Shown here: positions 1-7,671 of the stretch, piece after piece
Position numbering within the stretch: the stretch's first letter is position 1
Layout: each line of letters starts with the position of its first letter
From: CAIMZW01 sp037133095
GTDB taxonomy: Bacteria > Actinomycetota > Actinomycetes > Nanopelagicales > Nanopelagicaceae
Reading direction: 5' to 3'
NCBI GenBank assembly: GCA_037133095.1
Contig: JBAXOT010000005.1
Location: forward strand, 37,867-101,866
DNA length: 64,000 nt
Translations under genes and position numbers: made by a program
Notes under the pieces: generated by a model
The model's database searches: none
The model's input: only the letters and a program-made list of their open reading frames with translations
What the model was told of the DNA's origin: nothing

Positions 1-24
1 GCACCTGAAAGGAAATCCTTCCCG

Positions 25-1188
25 ATGTCCAACTTTCCCACCCCAAGAATTTCTATGGTCAAAGTGGTGGTTGCGCTTGCAGCCCTGGCTGTGATCTCGA
101 CCCCGTACCTGGCCCACGCTGGTACCGGCTCCGACACCTTTATTGGTTCCGGGATTCGATCCCATGGCGCCCCTATATTTACCGAAAACTCCGAGCAAAA
201 TGGTTCTGAATCAAGTAAGTCAGGCTCGGCTTCACCGTCTTCGTCGGCCAAAGAGAGCATCGCCTCAGGCGCTCTGCCATCCGTTTCGGCAGATGACGCC
301 ACCAGCGAATCTGCTTGGCAGCAAGCCCAAGGCGCAGCGCGAACTGGCGGGGCAACCGCAAAGACCGTCGCTAATCCCATCTCCTTCCACACCGGGGGCG
401 TTATCTACTCGGGAAATGTCGCTATTTATCCCGTCTGGGTCGGCACCTGGACCAGCGCACGCCAAGCTTTGTGGAATTCTGTTCTGAGCAATTTGGTCAC
501 AGTGTTGGGAACCTCGGCGGCGAACTCCGCCACGGTAAATCAAGTTTTTGCCACTAATCAGTCCTATTTCACAGCTCGTGGCGCTGCCGCCCCGACTTTG
601 ACATGGCCACAAGCCGCCAAAGCGTCGGCACCGGTTGCCGCCTCGGGCAACGTAACTGACATGCAGGTCTCCTCCTACATTTGGACCGCAATGAACAATG
701 GTGCAGTGCCGTTGCCAAACGCCACCGCCGGATTAAGGCCTATTTACGTCTATATCGGCGCCAATAACACCTACTTGTCCAGTGGTTTTGGAACGGCATA
801 CTGTGGTTGGCACAGTTATGGCACTTTCGGAACGACTTCCGTTCCATTTATTGCCATTCAAGATTTCACGAGCACCTATCTGCCTGCGTGTGCCACCAAC
901 ACCACGGCTAGCCCAAATGGCGATGCCTATGTTGATGCAATGGCCAGCGTCTTGGTTCATGAAATTGATGAAACCTTGACAGATCCAAACCTCAACGCCT
1001 GGTACGACGCCCGAGGTGCGGAAAATGCTGATAAGTGCGCCTGGACCTTTGGAACCACAACGACCGCAAGTGGTTATAAGTACAACATCACCGAAGGCGG
1101 TAAGAGGTATCTGATTCAAAGAAACTGGTTGGCAACCAATGTCAATAAAGGCGATGGCACTGCCTGCACTCTTGCCAGCGCCAGCTAG
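25..1188 (+). CDS. secreted EXORDIUM/phosphate-induced protein 1 (PHI-1)-like protein
   Basis: 387 residues. The start is supported by an AAAGGAAA ribosome site about 10 nt upstream. An N-terminal signal peptide (hydrophobic residues about 12-32, Ala-His-Ala before the probable cleavage) is followed by a low-complexity Ser/Ala linker to about residue 120. The C-terminal ~265 residues resemble the PHI-1/EXORDIUM family: a 'HTGG...YSGNV' opening strand, 'YCGWHSYG', and a late 'HEIDETLTDPN' followed by 'ENADKCAW' and 'YLIQ..W'. The HE...E/D pattern looks metal-binding, but enzyme activity is not established for the family. It lies just upstream of the pilus operon and is separated from it by a hairpin and a long leader, so a surface or extracellular role is inferred. 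Family assignment is from remembered sequence pattern. Confidence 0.75.
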   Translation: MSNFPTPRISMVKVVVALAALAVISTPYLAHAGTGSDTFIGSGIRSHGAPIFTENSEQNGSESSKSGSASPSSSAKESIASGALPSVSADDATSESAWQQAQGAARTGGATAKTVANPISFHTGGVIYSGNVAIYPVWVGTWTSARQALWNSVLSNLVTVLGTSAANSATVNQVFATNQSYFTARGAAAPTLTWPQAAKASAPVAASGNVTDMQVSSYIWTAMNNGAVPLPNATAGLRPIYVYIGANNTYLSSGFGTAYCGWHSYGTFGTTSVPFIAIQDFTSTYLPACATNTTASPNGDAYVDAMASVLVHEIDETLTDPNLNAWYDARGAENADKCAWTFGTTTTASGYKYNITEGGKRYLIQRNWLATNVNKGDGTACTLASAS

Positions 1189-1214
1189 CTCGTCAAACGA
1201 AGTAGAAGTAAGCC

Positions 1215-1248
1215 TCGCCTCGCCACGATGTATTTCGTGGCGAGGCGA
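1215..1248 (+). terminator. strong hairpin after the PHI-1-like gene
   Basis: A perfect 14-bp stem (1215-1228 with 1235-1248) encloses a 6-nt loop, 27 nt after the stop codon. There is no U-run, as is common for actinobacterial terminators. It probably ends the upstream transcript. Confidence 0.7.
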
Positions 1249-1600
1249 TGCTCATGCAGTGACCGTGTGGCGATTCGGTTTGGCTACCTTTTTAAGGTCT
1301 CATCCTCTAGAATTTCGGTTTAGCAAGGCTTACTTGGGACGGATACGCCCTAAGTAAATAAGTACCAGACTCACCATCTCACCTCGGAGATGGCTCGCTG
1401 GACAACTTCATAGTGGATTGGTGACGTTTTGTCCGATATTCGTCTATGCACGATGACGGTTCCAAGCGCGACCAAGGTTTTGAAAGGGGGCTCGAAACCA
1501 ATGAGAAAAGATGCAAAGTTTTTCCTGGCTTTTGCGAGCCATTTTTGTGTCGATTCGGTTTTCGTCGTTCCACAAACTTCCCCAGTAGAAAAGACGACGC
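1249..1600 (+). other. long leader region of the pilus operon, probably structured RNA
   Basis: About 350 bases without a convincing gene. Local palindromes include 7-bp CCATCTC/GAGATGG (1376-1395 area) and a compound hairpin at 1489-1540: GGCTCG pairs with CGAGCC, CCA pairs with TGG inside it, and GAAAA pairs with TTTTC in the core. The outer stem is followed by ATTTTTG, so it could be an intrinsic terminator or attenuator before pilB. The loop contains GATGCAAAG, which recalls a piece of the c-di-GMP-I riboswitch core, but the rest of that consensus is not evident. A 60-codon open frame (1429-1611) crosses the region and has no recognisable ribosome site. Confidence 0.4.
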
Positions 1601-3100
1601 ATGTTGGATGAATTAGTTCCCGCAGTCGAAGACGAAGTTAGCGTCTCCGATGCGACTCAGGGTCTGGTCACGGATTCTTTTGCGTCCTGTCACGCCGCAA
1701 TTCCCGATTCCGTTATTGATGAATTTAATTGCCTTGGTTTGCGTTGGGATGGTGAGATTCTCGTAGTCGGAGCCCCTGAAGGTAATTGGGAAGGGGTTGA
1801 GAATTTTGCCCGCGGTGCAAATCTCAAGATTCGGTTAGTTGATGCCGGTCTCAATGAAATCCGCGAAGCAATCTCCCTGGTACGAAGTATTGCGGCATCT
1901 AAAGACAGTACGTTTGATATTTCAGTCTCCGAAGTTGGCGAAGCTCCCATCTCGAGTTTGGTTCAGCAAATCATCGAACGATCAACTCTCGAGCGGGCCT
2001 CAGATGTTCACTTCGAGCCATACATCGATGAGTTACTTGTGCGAGTTCGTATCGACGGTCGACTTCGGCTTCTGGTCTCGTTGCCTATCCGGCTCGCCCC
2101 CGCCATCTCCAGCCGAATCAAAGTTCTTTCTGATATGAATATCGTCGAACGGCGCCGGCCACAAGATGGTCAGTTCTCGGCCGATGTAAATGGACGAATT
2201 ATTGATATCCGGGTTGCATCTGTTGCCACCATCCATGGTGAGAAGTTGGTACTTCGATTGCATGACGCCCGCAAACAATCGGTCTCATTGCCCGAACTTG
2301 GCATGAGCGGAACTCAACTTGATATTTTCTCGCAGATGATTAAGGCAACCAATGGATTAATTTTGGTATCTGGTCCGACTGGAAGTGGAAAGACAACGAC
2401 TTTGCACGCCGGTATTAAAGCGGTCACCGTACCTTGGAAAAATGTGGTCACCATTGAAGACCCGGTCGAATTCGTGGTTCTCGGGATCACACAAATTCCG
2501 ATTATTGATCCTAATAATGCGGGCTTTGCAGTTCAACTGCGCGCCGTACTTCGCCAAGACCCCGACATCATTCTCGTCGGTGAGACTCGTGACTCGGAGA
2601 CGGCAATTATCTCGGTCCAGGCAGCTCTTACTGGTCACTTAGTTTTTAGTTCTATCCACGCCACTGACTCGGTCGGTGCTGTTTATCGTTTATTGCAGAT
2701 GGGAATCGAACCGCACCTCATCGCCTCCTCTCTTCGTGGCGTTATTTCCCAGCGCTTGATTCGTCGCAACTGCCGATTCTGTGCCACCGAATACGAGGCA
2801 ACCTCTCGCGAACTTCGATTGTTGGAACTTCATGGCTTCGTTGCCTCGAAGTTGGTTCGTGGCGTTGGTTGCACTCTCTGTGGCGGCTCCGGATTCCGAG
2901 ATCGAATTGCTACGTATCAAGTTTTGGAAATGACTGAAGCCCTCAGCGATTTGATTGTCGGACATCCTGAACCCAATGAATTCCGTAGATATGCCACTGA
3001 TACCGGTATGACCACGATGGAATACGAAGCCGTTCGACTTGCTTCAGAAGGAGTAACTACTCTTGACGAAGCCTTAACATTGATGGTGTCCAGTGACTGA
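1601..3100 (+). CDS. pilB: type IV pilus assembly ATPase PilB (GspE family)
   Basis: 499 residues, the motor ATPase that drives pilin polymerisation at the cytoplasmic face. The Walker A motif GPTGSGKTTT is at 258-267. The Asp box lies near 285-305, Walker B (DPDIILVGE) ends near 328, and the His box is near 340-355. A C-terminal tetracysteine zinc site (C391, C394, C424, C427) marks the PilB/GspE subgroup rather than the retraction ATPase PilT. The N-terminal ~100 residues are a reduced MshEN-like region. It starts the operon and overlaps pilC by 8 nt. The ribosome site is weak (GAAAAGAC), so the exact start is less certain than the identity. Confidence 0.95.
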   Translation: MLDELVPAVEDEVSVSDATQGLVTDSFASCHAAIPDSVIDEFNCLGLRWDGEILVVGAPEGNWEGVENFARGANLKIRLVDAGLNEIREAISLVRSIAASKDSTFDISVSEVGEAPISSLVQQIIERSTLERASDVHFEPYIDELLVRVRIDGRLRLLVSLPIRLAPAISSRIKVLSDMNIVERRRPQDGQFSADVNGRIIDIRVASVATIHGEKLVLRLHDARKQSVSLPELGMSGTQLDIFSQMIKATNGLILVSGPTGSGKTTTLHAGIKAVTVPWKNVVTIEDPVEFVVLGITQIPIIDPNNAGFAVQLRAVLRQDPDIILVGETRDSETAIISVQAALTGHLVFSSIHATDSVGAVYRLLQMGIEPHLIASSLRGVISQRLIRRNCRFCATEYEATSRELRLLELHGFVASKLVRGVGCTLCGGSGFRDRIATYQVLEMTEALSDLIVGHPEPNEFRRYATDTGMTTMEYEAVRLASEGVTTLDEALTLMVSSD

Positions 3101-4511
3101 TACAACGACGAATCCAAATACCTCCGCCGAAGATCCAAAGAAGTCGCGATTCGGCTTGAGCAAATCTGACAAGCCAGCCAAAGAGGGCAGCGACAAAGCG
3201 GAGAAAGTAAAAGAACCAAAAGCAGCCAAACCGGCCAAAGCCGAGAAGGCAAAAACACCTAAGGGTGGACGACGGATTAATAAAAAATCTGCTGCCGCAA
3301 AGAAAGTTATCAACTCCTATAAGTACTCAGGAATCGATGCCAGTGGCAAGGAGAAAAAGGGTTCTATTAAAGCAGCCACCTGGGGTGAGGCTCAGTACGG
3401 TCTTCAAGCCCAAGGATTAACCGATCTTAAGATCAAGGTTTACCAGCCTTGGTATAACTTGGAATTTGGTAAAACAGTTCCGCTCGATGAACTCCTTCAA
3501 ATGACTCGTCAATTATCTTCTTTCTCGACTGCCGGAATTTCGGCGGCTCGTGGTCTGGAAATTCTCGCCAACACGACTGAGCATAAAAAGATGCGACAGG
3601 TTTTGACTGAATTAGTTTTGGATATCGAAGGAGGCGCGACCCTCTCGCAATCGGTCTCGCACCACCCTCATGTTTTCCCTGCTTACTACCCGACCATTCT
3701 CAATGCTGCTGAACGAAGCGGTGACTTGGTCGAGGCGCTCGCAACTTTGAATGCTTACTTGGAACGCGACCTGCGTTCTCGACGTGCAGTACGTTCGGCG
3801 ATGATCTATCCAATCGTTCTGATTTCGTTGACGCTGGTTGCCGTCTCAGTGCTCTCTTTGGTCGTACTGCCACGCTTTAAAGTCTTCTTCGACTCGTTGC
3901 AGGTGAAGTTGCCGGCAACAACTCAGGCGCTTTTGAATGTGACCCACTTCTTCTCGATATATTGGTGGGCGATTTCGGCGGGAATTTTCCTCACCGTCTC
4001 CGCCTTTATTGTTGCCAGTAGAAATCCAATTTCTCGAATGGTGATTGACCGCATCACGATTCGATTGCCCCTTATTGGCGGTCTTGCGAAGTTGGTTTCG
4101 CTCGAACGTTTTTGTCGCGTTCTCTCCACTTTAGTCAAGACTCAAGTCCCCCTTCCCGAAGCCCTGGAGCTCGCAGGTGCGGCGACTGGTAACAAGGTTT
4201 TCCAGAAGGCTGTTGCCGAAAGCCGCTTACGAGTTCTCAATGGCGAAGGTTTGGCCGGCCCGCTTTCGGATTACAAGATTTTCCCTGTTGCTGCGATTCA
4301 GATTCTGCGTATTGGCGAAGAATCTGGCCAATTGCAATCACAATTACAACAAGCTGCGAGTTTCTACTCTGACGAACTTGATCACCGAATGAAGAACTTC
4401 ACCCAGTTACTCGAGCCTGCCACTTTGCTCTTTATCGGCGGTGGTGTTGGCTTCGTTGCCGTCGCATTGGTGTCGGCTATGTACGGCATTTACAGTGGAG
4501 TCAAGCAGTGA
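3093..4511 (+). CDS. pilC: type IV pilus inner-membrane platform protein PilC (GspF family)
   Basis: 472 residues from a GTG start that overlaps the end of pilB. Two T2SSF-type helical domains (about residues 120-240 and 325-445) flank membrane segments near 218-242, 285-310 and 445-468. The protein anchors PilB and feeds pilins into the fibre base. An unusual Lys/Ala/Pro-rich N-terminal stretch of about 70 residues (repeated 'KAAKPAKAEKAK'-type sequence) precedes the conserved 'YKYSGIDASGKEKKGSI' opening. This highly basic extension is not part of the family core and resembles the tails on RpoD and the H1-like protein in this window. Confidence 0.94.
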   Translation: MTDTTTNPNTSAEDPKKSRFGLSKSDKPAKEGSDKAEKVKEPKAAKPAKAEKAKTPKGGRRINKKSAAAKKVINSYKYSGIDASGKEKKGSIKAATWGEAQYGLQAQGLTDLKIKVYQPWYNLEFGKTVPLDELLQMTRQLSSFSTAGISAARGLEILANTTEHKKMRQVLTELVLDIEGGATLSQSVSHHPHVFPAYYPTILNAAERSGDLVEALATLNAYLERDLRSRRAVRSAMIYPIVLISLTLVAVSVLSLVVLPRFKVFFDSLQVKLPATTQALLNVTHFFSIYWWAISAGIFLTVSAFIVASRNPISRMVIDRITIRLPLIGGLAKLVSLERFCRVLSTLVKTQVPLPEALELAGAATGNKVFQKAVAESRLRVLNGEGLAGPLSDYKIFPVAAIQILRIGEESGQLQSQLQQAASFYSDELDHRMKNFTQLLEPATLLFIGGGVGFVAVALVSAMYGIYSGVKQ

Positions 4512-6529
4512 TCAAACGCTTTTCCAATAATGATCGAGGTGATTCGTTAGTAGAAGTTGTCGTGGCCACCGTTATCCTCGCGATTTTTGGTCTGGTAATT
4601 TTAGGTGCAATCGTTTCGAATCGTCCCATTGCCGATAAGGTCGCGCTGAATACTTCAATCCTCAATAATTTGGCTGCTGCGGCCCAACAAATCCAGATTC
4701 AACCGCTGGCGATATGCGATCCTTCACTGCCAGAGCCGTACTCGCTGTCGGCATCGGTGGCACAGTCAACAAACAGTTCGACCTCCACCGTGAATATCAC
4801 CACCTACACATTACCAATCGTGCAAACCGGCGTGGCTTATTCCACGACTCTTACGGCAACTGGTGGATCTGGCGTAAATACTTGGGCTGTTACTCCGGCT
4901 CTTCCAAAGGGCATCACACTCAACGCATCAACCGGCGTAATTTCAGGAACGACCACGGCGGCGAATTCGGCTCGCTATAGATTCACAGTGACAAATACTG
5001 GCGGTACTGATTTGCAATTCCTTGTGTTGACGGTGGTCTCAGTTTCGGTGCAGGTGTATAACGGAAGTGCATGGACCGATTGTTCACAAGTGACAAAAGA
5101 TTCTATGGTCACTGCAAGCAATCTTTCAGGTCAATTCATCAGCTATTCGATCGTTCCCACCAGCGGCCACACTTACGTTCCTGGTGATGTGGTAACCATT
5201 TCGGGGATTAAGAACTCAGTGGCCGTTACAGGTATCTCTAATAACGGAACCGCAGTTACCTACGCCACTTCAGACACTTCGGGGATCTCGGTGGGTCAGG
5301 CCATCACCATTTCAGGTGCGACCTCAAACGCTTACAACGGAACTTTTGCCATTGCTTCCATCGTTGCAAATACCAGTTTCACCGTGACGAGTAATGCGAC
5401 TGGCTCGACCTCTGGTGCGACTGCCACTTATTCATCGCCGTACAACATCACTTCAGCGACTGTCGCTGCGGCTTCAGTGTGCGGCAACCCGGTCACTGCT
5501 ATCTCCAGCGTCGGCACTACTGTTACCTACACCGCGGCGAATACTTTGGCTGCTGGTAATCACGTCAGTGTTCTCGGTGCGGTCAATCCCGTGACGATTA
5601 CTGCAATTGCCACCAGCGCCACTTCCATTGTTTTTTCTACAGCAAATACAACGGGCTTGGCGAACGGTCAATCGGTCAATGTCACCGGTGCCACAAACTC
5701 GGCTTTCAATGGCACGTTAACCCTCAATGCAACCCCCGTTGCGAATACCAGTTTTTCGGTCGCGCAACCGACCGGCAACGTGTTTACTCTCACTGGGCTT
5801 TCCACGTCGGGTGGGTCAGTCACATACAACACGGCAAACACTGGCAATCTAGTTGTTGGTTCGCCGGTGACGATCACTGGCATAAGCGGAGGCGGTGGCT
5901 ACAACGGGACCTTTTCGGTAACGGCTGTAAACCCCAACACAAGTTTTACCGTGGTTAATGCAACAACTGGTGCAGCCGGCGGTTTTGCCGCCAACGATGC
6001 ATGGATCTCAGGTCCCACATCAACTGCTTCGGCGCTGCCGACGGTGAATATCAGCGCAATTTCGGGCAATGGCAGTACGGTCACGTACTCAACATCAAAT
6101 ACGTCGGGGCTTTCCGTCGGCCAATCAATTACGGTTTCAAACGCGACTTCGAATGCGTTCAATGGCACGTACACAATCGCTGGGGTTACGACTAATAGCA
6201 ATTTCACCATCTCCGGCAATGCCACGGGTACTTCTTCCGCCGCAGTCGGAACCCCCTCATCGCCATTCAACATAGTGAATGCCACGGTGATTGCCTCCGG
6301 GCTCAGCGCATCGCAATTTTCCGTGACTTTTCCGAGCGCCGTTGTGGCACCAACATCGACGGCATATTTCATTCCCACCTCACTTTTTTGCGTGAGCAAT
6401 ACAGTGGGTGGAACGTACGCTTCTGGCGGTTCGGTCTACCTTTCCAGCGCGGTTAACGTCCAACTCGTCACACTGACAACGCAATCTGGATCTCGAACTT
6501 TCACGCGAGTCATAGCCAAGGCCGTTTAG
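4508..6529 (+). CDS. large prepilin-like protein with Ig-like and repeated beta modules
   Basis: 673 residues from a GTG start overlapping pilC by 4 nt. The N-terminus is a class III/type IV prepilin signal: G11 precedes DSLVE, with Glu at mature position 5, then a hydrophobic helix. After about residue 100 comes a putative Ig (He_PIG-like) domain ('LPKGITLNASTGVISGTT'). About five copies follow of a module with the pattern G-x-T-V-T-Y...V-G-Q-x-I-T-I-S-G...Y/F-N-G-T...F-T-V (coding roughly 5221-5400, 5503-5600, 5597-5790, 5803-5970 and 6052-6240). The family is unknown beyond the pilin N-terminus. It is probably a minor pilin displayed on or at the tip of the fibre. Confidence 0.85.
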   Translation: MIKRFSNNDRGDSLVEVVVATVILAIFGLVILGAIVSNRPIADKVALNTSILNNLAAAAQQIQIQPLAICDPSLPEPYSLSASVAQSTNSSTSTVNITTYTLPIVQTGVAYSTTLTATGGSGVNTWAVTPALPKGITLNASTGVISGTTTAANSARYRFTVTNTGGTDLQFLVLTVVSVSVQVYNGSAWTDCSQVTKDSMVTASNLSGQFISYSIVPTSGHTYVPGDVVTISGIKNSVAVTGISNNGTAVTYATSDTSGISVGQAITISGATSNAYNGTFAIASIVANTSFTVTSNATGSTSGATATYSSPYNITSATVAAASVCGNPVTAISSVGTTVTYTAANTLAAGNHVSVLGAVNPVTITAIATSATSIVFSTANTTGLANGQSVNVTGATNSAFNGTLTLNATPVANTSFSVAQPTGNVFTLTGLSTSGGSVTYNTANTGNLVVGSPVTITGISGGGGYNGTFSVTAVNPNTSFTVVNATTGAAGGFAANDAWISGPTSTASALPTVNISAISGNGSTVTYSTSNTSGLSVGQSITVSNATSNAFNGTYTIAGVTTNSNFTISGNATGTSSAAVGTPSSPFNIVNATVIASGLSASQFSVTFPSAVVAPTSTAYFIPTSLFCVSNTVGGTYASGGSVYLSSAVNVQLVTLTTQSGSRTFTRVIAKAV

Positions 6530-7671
6530 TGAAAAAAATGAGTAGTTCTCGGATACGTTCTGAATCAGGCTTTACCCTGATCGAATTAGTCTTGGCACTT
6601 TTCCTCACCTCTTTGCTCGCTCTCGGTGTTTCGAAAATGTTCGGTGCGAGCGTTACTTCGATGACATACAACTCGACCACATCGGTAACTGGTGCGAATA
6701 CCGCCACATTAAATGCCCTGGTCACGCATGACATTGAAGAGAGCAACGGATTTATCGTGCCAAGTTCCGCGGGCGTTTACGCAATTACCGCTGCATCGGG
6801 CGATGGCACGTATATGACTTATACCTACACCGGTCCGCAAACCTTGGTGATTGGCCAAAGCGTGAGTGTTACCGGAATGCCGGCTGGCTACAGTGCTCTG
6901 AATGCGACCATAGCGACGGTTCCATCAGCCGGAACGTTTACCGTTTTGAGTACCCAATCCGGTGCCGCCACCCTGAGCGGAAATGGCGCCCTTTTCGCCA
7001 ACTGCACTACTTGGAGCTCGGCGGATACCACTTTTGCCAACGTTCGACCCTTGTTGACATTGAGCCAGATTAAAAGCACGACGATCAGTGCCGCATCAGG
7101 CGATGGCACGACATCTACCTATACCTATACGGGCCAGGACATTTTTCAAACGGGTCAGAGCGTCACGATCTCCGGAATATCTGCTCTGGTGGGCGGAGTT
7201 TCGGTCAATTCATCACTAAATGTGACAAATGCGGTCATAACGGGCGTTAACAGCAACGCCAATACCTTCTCTATTGCAAATATTTCGGCCGATACTGGAA
7301 CTACTGCAGGAGTCGCCACTTTTAACCAGTTCGTTGGCTATGAAGTCCATACCAATGCCAGCGGCAAGGGCGAGTTGTGGCGGGTCCAATGCCTCAAACC
7401 GCAACTTGCGGTAACGGGTCCGACCTCAAAGATGCTGCGAACCTCGTTACCTGTGGCGAGCAGCGCCTCGTGGACTGGAAGTATAGTTTGTAGTATATTT
7501 TCGGCAGGCAATGTCTCGTCCGCCACCTGCCCAGCTGATACGTTCCTCAGCGACACGACGCTATACCCTGCTTTAACGATGACGATACCGGCAACATCGG
7601 CGGTCGTTGACTCAGGTGGTTCAATTCAATATCCAAGCCAAGTGATTCTTGGAGCAAGGAGCATCTCGTGA
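6529..7671 (+). CDS. prepilin-like protein (minor pilin)
   Basis: 380 residues. The GTG start shares one base with the previous stop. The prepilin signal is canonical: G14 then FTLIE, with Glu at mature position 5, then the hydrophobic alpha1 helix. The C-terminal part contains two copies of the shared beta module ('SGDGTYMTYTYTGP...IGQSVSVTG' and 'SGDGTTSTYTYTGQ...TGQSVTISG'). Three cysteines sit near the C-terminus. The position between two large pilin-like genes suggests a minor pilin or pseudopilin of the GspJ/PilW sort, although the family cannot be fixed from sequence pattern alone. Confidence 0.83.
   Translation: MKKMSSSRIRSESGFTLIELVLALFLTSLLALGVSKMFGASVTSMTYNSTTSVTGANTATLNALVTHDIEESNGFIVPSSAGVYAITAASGDGTYMTYTYTGPQTLVIGQSVSVTGMPAGYSALNATIATVPSAGTFTVLSTQSGAATLSGNGALFANCTTWSSADTTFANVRPLLTLSQIKSTTISAASGDGTTSTYTYTGQDIFQTGQSVTISGISALVGGVSVNSSLNVTNAVITGVNSNANTFSIANISADTGTTAGVATFNQFVGYEVHTNASGKGELWRVQCLKPQLAVTGPTSKMLRTSLPVASSASWTGSIVCSIFSAGNVSSATCPADTFLSDTTLYPALTMTIPATSAVVDSGGSIQYPSQVILGARSIS

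Noticed and set aside
1440..1545. c-di-GMP-I riboswitch
   Set aside because: Only the GATGCAAAG piece resembles the consensus; the tetraloop-receptor helix and the other conserved strands could not be placed.
5899..6399. 166-codon open frame on the minus strand
   Set aside because: Antisense to the repeat-rich pilin; its Val/Thr/Pro composition mirrors the module repeats.
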